DNA from: Lacisediminihabitans profunda | GTDB lineage: Bacteria; Actinomycetota; Actinomycetes; Actinomycetales; Microbacteriaceae | Length of the DNA: 64,000 nucleotides | Assembly: GCF_008040105.1 (NCBI RefSeq) | Contig: NZ_VRMG01000002.1 | Location: 1 to 64,000, forward strand | Reading direction: 5' to 3' | Part shown: piece after piece, positions 62,291 to 64,000 of the stretch | How positions within the stretch are numbered: position 1 is the first letter of the stretch | How the letters are laid out: each line of letters begins with the position of its first letter | The notes under the pieces: generated by a model | The model's database searches: none | The model's input: the letters and a program-made list of their open reading frames with translations, nothing else | Told to the model about the DNA's origin: nothing | Made by a program: the position numbers and the translations under genes

Positions 62291-63132
62291 GCGATCGCAA
62301 CGAACTGCACCTGCTTGCCGGCGCCTACGCGCTCGGCGCCCTCGACGACACCGATCGCGCGCGCTTCGAGGAGTACCTGCTGACCTCGGAGGAGGCGAGG
62401 ACCGAAGTGGCCTCGCTCTCTGACACCGCGGTGATCCTCGGGCTGGCCTCCACCCCGGAGGCCCCGCCCGCCGGCCTCAAGGGCCGCCTCATGGCGCAGA
62501 TCGCGGTGACCCCGCAGCTCGCGCCTCCTGGCGGCACCGACGCGCCTGTTCCGACTGCGGTCCCCGGTGCCGACACCACCGCGGCGCCCCTCGACAACGC
62601 CGAACCCAGTGCGGATGCCGCCCGCGCCATCCGCAAGTCCAGCGAGTCTCCGGCCCAGGCTAAGGCAACCGCGCGCTGGTACACCCGGCCCGCGACAGTG
62701 CTCCTCGCTGCGGCCGCGGCGGTGGCGCTGTTCGTGGGGGGAAACCTTCTGGGGCTGGCCAACGCCAACGACGGGCAGCAGCTGGCGACGAAATTCGCCG
62801 AGTTGACCTCGGCGAGCGACGTGCAGCGCTCCGTCTCACCCGTTGCGGGCGGAGGCACGGCCACGCTCTTCTGGTCGCTGGACCTCGAGCGATCCGCCGT
62901 GGTCATCGACAAGCTTCCCGCCCTCCCGGCGGGCAAGACCTACCAGCTGTGGTACATCGACACGGCGGGTGCGAAGCCGGCCGGTACCTTCGACGCGGCC
63001 CGCTCGGGAAGCACCGTGCGGGTGCTCGACGGCGCGATCGTGAGCGGCGACACCGTCGGTATCACTGTCGAACCGAGCGGCGGCTCGAAGAAACCCACGA
63101 CGAAGCCGATCGTCGCGATCCCGAGCGCGTAG
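62287..63132 (+). CDS. rskA: Anti-sigma-K factor RskA-like
   Basis: The 281-residue protein has an N-terminal anti-sigma domain (about 1-75, LHLLAGAYALGALDDTDRARFEEYL), an Ala/Pro-rich linker and one membrane helix (about 136-160, VLLAAAAAVALFVGGNLLGLA). An extracytoplasmic RskA domain (about 170-281, LPALPAGKTYQLWYIDTAGAKPAGTF) follows. It holds SigK at the membrane until regulated proteolysis. GTG start overlaps the sigK stop. Confidence 0.93.
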   Translation: MSDRNELHLLAGAYALGALDDTDRARFEEYLLTSEEARTEVASLSDTAVILGLASTPEAPPAGLKGRLMAQIAVTPQLAPPGGTDAPVPTAVPGADTTAAPLDNAEPSADAARAIRKSSESPAQAKATARWYTRPATVLLAAAAAVALFVGGNLLGLANANDGQQLATKFAELTSASDVQRSVSPVAGGGTATLFWSLDLERSAVVIDKLPALPAGKTYQLWYIDTAGAKPAGTFDAARSGSTVRVLDGAIVSGDTVGITVEPSGGSKKPTTKPIVAIPSA

Positions 63133-63157
63133 CGCAGTCCCGCGGTTCTGGCCCGAG

Positions 63158-63428
63158 GCGCGCTTCTCCGGAGGTTTCGGGTCGTGGGGTGCCGGCACGT
63201 GATGTGTTGCCCGTATCCGCGGGCTTCTCGGCTGCGTCTGGCGCGCAACCTCCGGAGAACGCGGGTTGAGGGGTCCGCCGGGGGCGAGCTGCCGCGGCGG
63301 GCCCGAGGAGCCCCGGCGCGCGCTTCTCCGGAGGTTTCGGGTCGTGGGGTGCCGGCACGTGATGTGTTGCCCGTATCCGCGGGCTTCTCGGCCGCGTCTG
63401 GCGCGCAACCTCCGGAGAAACGCGGGTT
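63158..63428. repeat. Two near-identical ~110-bp hairpin repeats
   Basis: Copies at about 63158-63267 and 63318-63428 (period 160 bp) differ at only a few bases. Each starts with TTCTCCGGAGGTT and ends with its complement AACCTCCGGAGAA (first copy 63164-63176 and 63247-63259), so each can fold into a long hairpin. They fill the 315-bp gap between the converging rskA and pstB genes, which holds no gene. Confidence 0.88.
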
Positions 63429-63447
63429 GCGGGGTGAGAAGGGGCGA

Positions 63448-64000
63448 CTATCCGAACTTGCCGGAGACGTAGTCCTCGGTGGCCTGCACGCTCGGCTTCG
63501 AGAACATCGTGTTGGTGTCGTTGTACTCGATGAGCCGGCCCGGCTTGCCGGTGCCGGCGATGTTGAAGAACGCGGTGCGGTCGGAGACCCGGCTCGCCTG
63601 CTGCATGTTGTGGGTCACGATCACGATCGTGTACTCGAGCTTGAGCTCCTCGATGAGGTCCTCGATCGCCAGGGTCGAGATGGGGTCGAGCGCCGAGCAC
63701 GGCTCGTCCATGAGCACGACGTCCGGCTGCACCGCGATCGCCCGCGCGATGCAGAGGCGCTGCTGCTGCCCGCCGGAAAGACCGGAACCCGGAAGGGCGA
63801 GGCGGTCCTTCACCTCGTTCCACAGGTTGGCGCTCTGCAGCGACTTCTCGACCAGGGCATCCGCATCGGTCTTGGAGATCTTGCGGTTGTTGAGCTTCAC
63901 CCCGGCGAGCACGTTGTCGCGAATGGACATGGTGGGGAACGGGTTGGGGCGCTGAAAGACCATGCCCACCTGGCGGCGCACGAGCACGGGGTCGACGCCC
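63448..64000 (-). CDS. pstB: Phosphate ABC transporter ATP-binding protein (partial)
   Basis: The 3' portion of pstB, cut by the window end, encodes the last 184 or so residues. Visible are the Q-loop region [19 protein letters not shown], signature [14 protein letters not shown], Walker [18 protein letters not shown]-loop in [16 protein letters not shown] and the C-terminal [10 protein letters not shown] ending typical of PstB. Walker A lies beyond the window. It energises high-affinity phosphate uptake with PstSCA, expected upstream on the minus strand outside this window. Confidence 0.96.
   Translation of the reverse strand, partial: GVDPVLVRRQVGMVFQRPNPFPTMSIRDNVLAGVKLNNRKISKTDADALVEKSLQSANLWNEVKDRLALPGSGLSGGQQQRLCIARAIAVQPDVVLMDEPCSALDPISTLAIEDLIEELKLEYTIVIVTHNMQQASRVSDRTAFFNIAGTGKPGRLIEYNDTNTMFSKPSVQATEDYVSGKFG

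Noticed and set aside
63158-63428. Possible CRISPR array
   Set aside because: Only two long units, with palindromic ends and no short regular spacers; no cas genes anywhere in the window.
63062-63472. Frames across the duplicated element near pstB
   Set aside because: They follow the repeats and the antisense of rskA; no start signal or family similarity.

Overview
The window looks like chromosomal DNA of a high-GC Gram-positive actinobacterium, most likely a member of the Microbacteriaceae. This rests on the GC-rich third codon positions, frequent GTG/TTG starts, ATGA-type start/stop overlaps, a eukaryotic-type dimeric isocitrate dehydrogenase, a SigK/RskA pair, many ROK proteins, and an AcoR-like activator that lacks the sigma-54 contact loop. 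The genus cannot be fixed from sequence reading alone. No integrase, transposase, CRISPR array or rRNA is visible; one tRNA (Lys, UUU) is present.

Layout. 0.2-5.4 kb: a membrane-anchored dimethylargininase-like protein, then a heterodimeric ABC exporter preceded by a possible leader peptide. 5.7-7.9 kb: an alkyltransferase-like DNA-binding protein, a GNAT acetyltransferase and icd. 8.0-21.8 kb: a glycan locus with two ROK repressors, an ABC sugar importer without its own ATPase, a GH38 alpha-mannosidase, a GH3 hexosaminidase, a ROK sugar kinase, NagB, and convergent NagA. Together these suggest uptake and breakdown of mannose- and GlcNAc-containing glycans to fructose-6-phosphate. 21.9-24.1 kb: purU and an MFS transporter. 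24.2-29.0 kb: a tightly overlapping five-gene operon (NCS1 permease, cysteine hydrolase, GntR regulator, ADP-ribosylglycohydrolase-like protein, PfkB kinase), resembling the uncharacterised yegTUVW genes of enterobacteria. 29.0-32.0 kb: a ZTP riboswitch followed by glyA-folD and a flavin-binding split-barrel protein. 32.0-36.9 kb: a lipoprotein and the Leloir genes galK-galT, divergent from a DeoR regulator and galM. 37.1-39.3 kb: a ferritin-like/VIT1 fusion, a highly repetitive intergenic block, and msrA.

39.4-59.9 kb is an accessory catabolic island whose base and codon use looks less GC-biased than its flanks. It carries an old-yellow-enzyme reductase, a glutaredoxin, two SDRs, a Baeyer-Villiger monooxygenase, a lactone hydrolase/esterase, a CUT2-type ABC importer with an unusual fused ATPase-permease, an AcoR-type activator, an aldehyde dehydrogenase, an iron alcohol dehydrogenase, a 3-hydroxyacyl-CoA dehydrogenase-like enzyme, a two-subunit CoA-transferase, a thiolase, and FadR- and IclR-type regulators. 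Read in order, these can take a cyclic ketone or alcohol through lactone, hydroxy acid, oxo acid and diacid to CoA thioesters and thiolytic cleavage. This is the most interesting part of the window. A tRNA-Lys gene lies just beyond it.

60.3-64.0 kb returns to core-type genes: a 53-residue membrane protein, a conserved unknown, a candidate structured RNA, sigK-rskA, and the 3' part of pstB, which is cut by the window end. Several intergenic gaps hold long palindromic or duplicated elements, a recurring feature of this genome.
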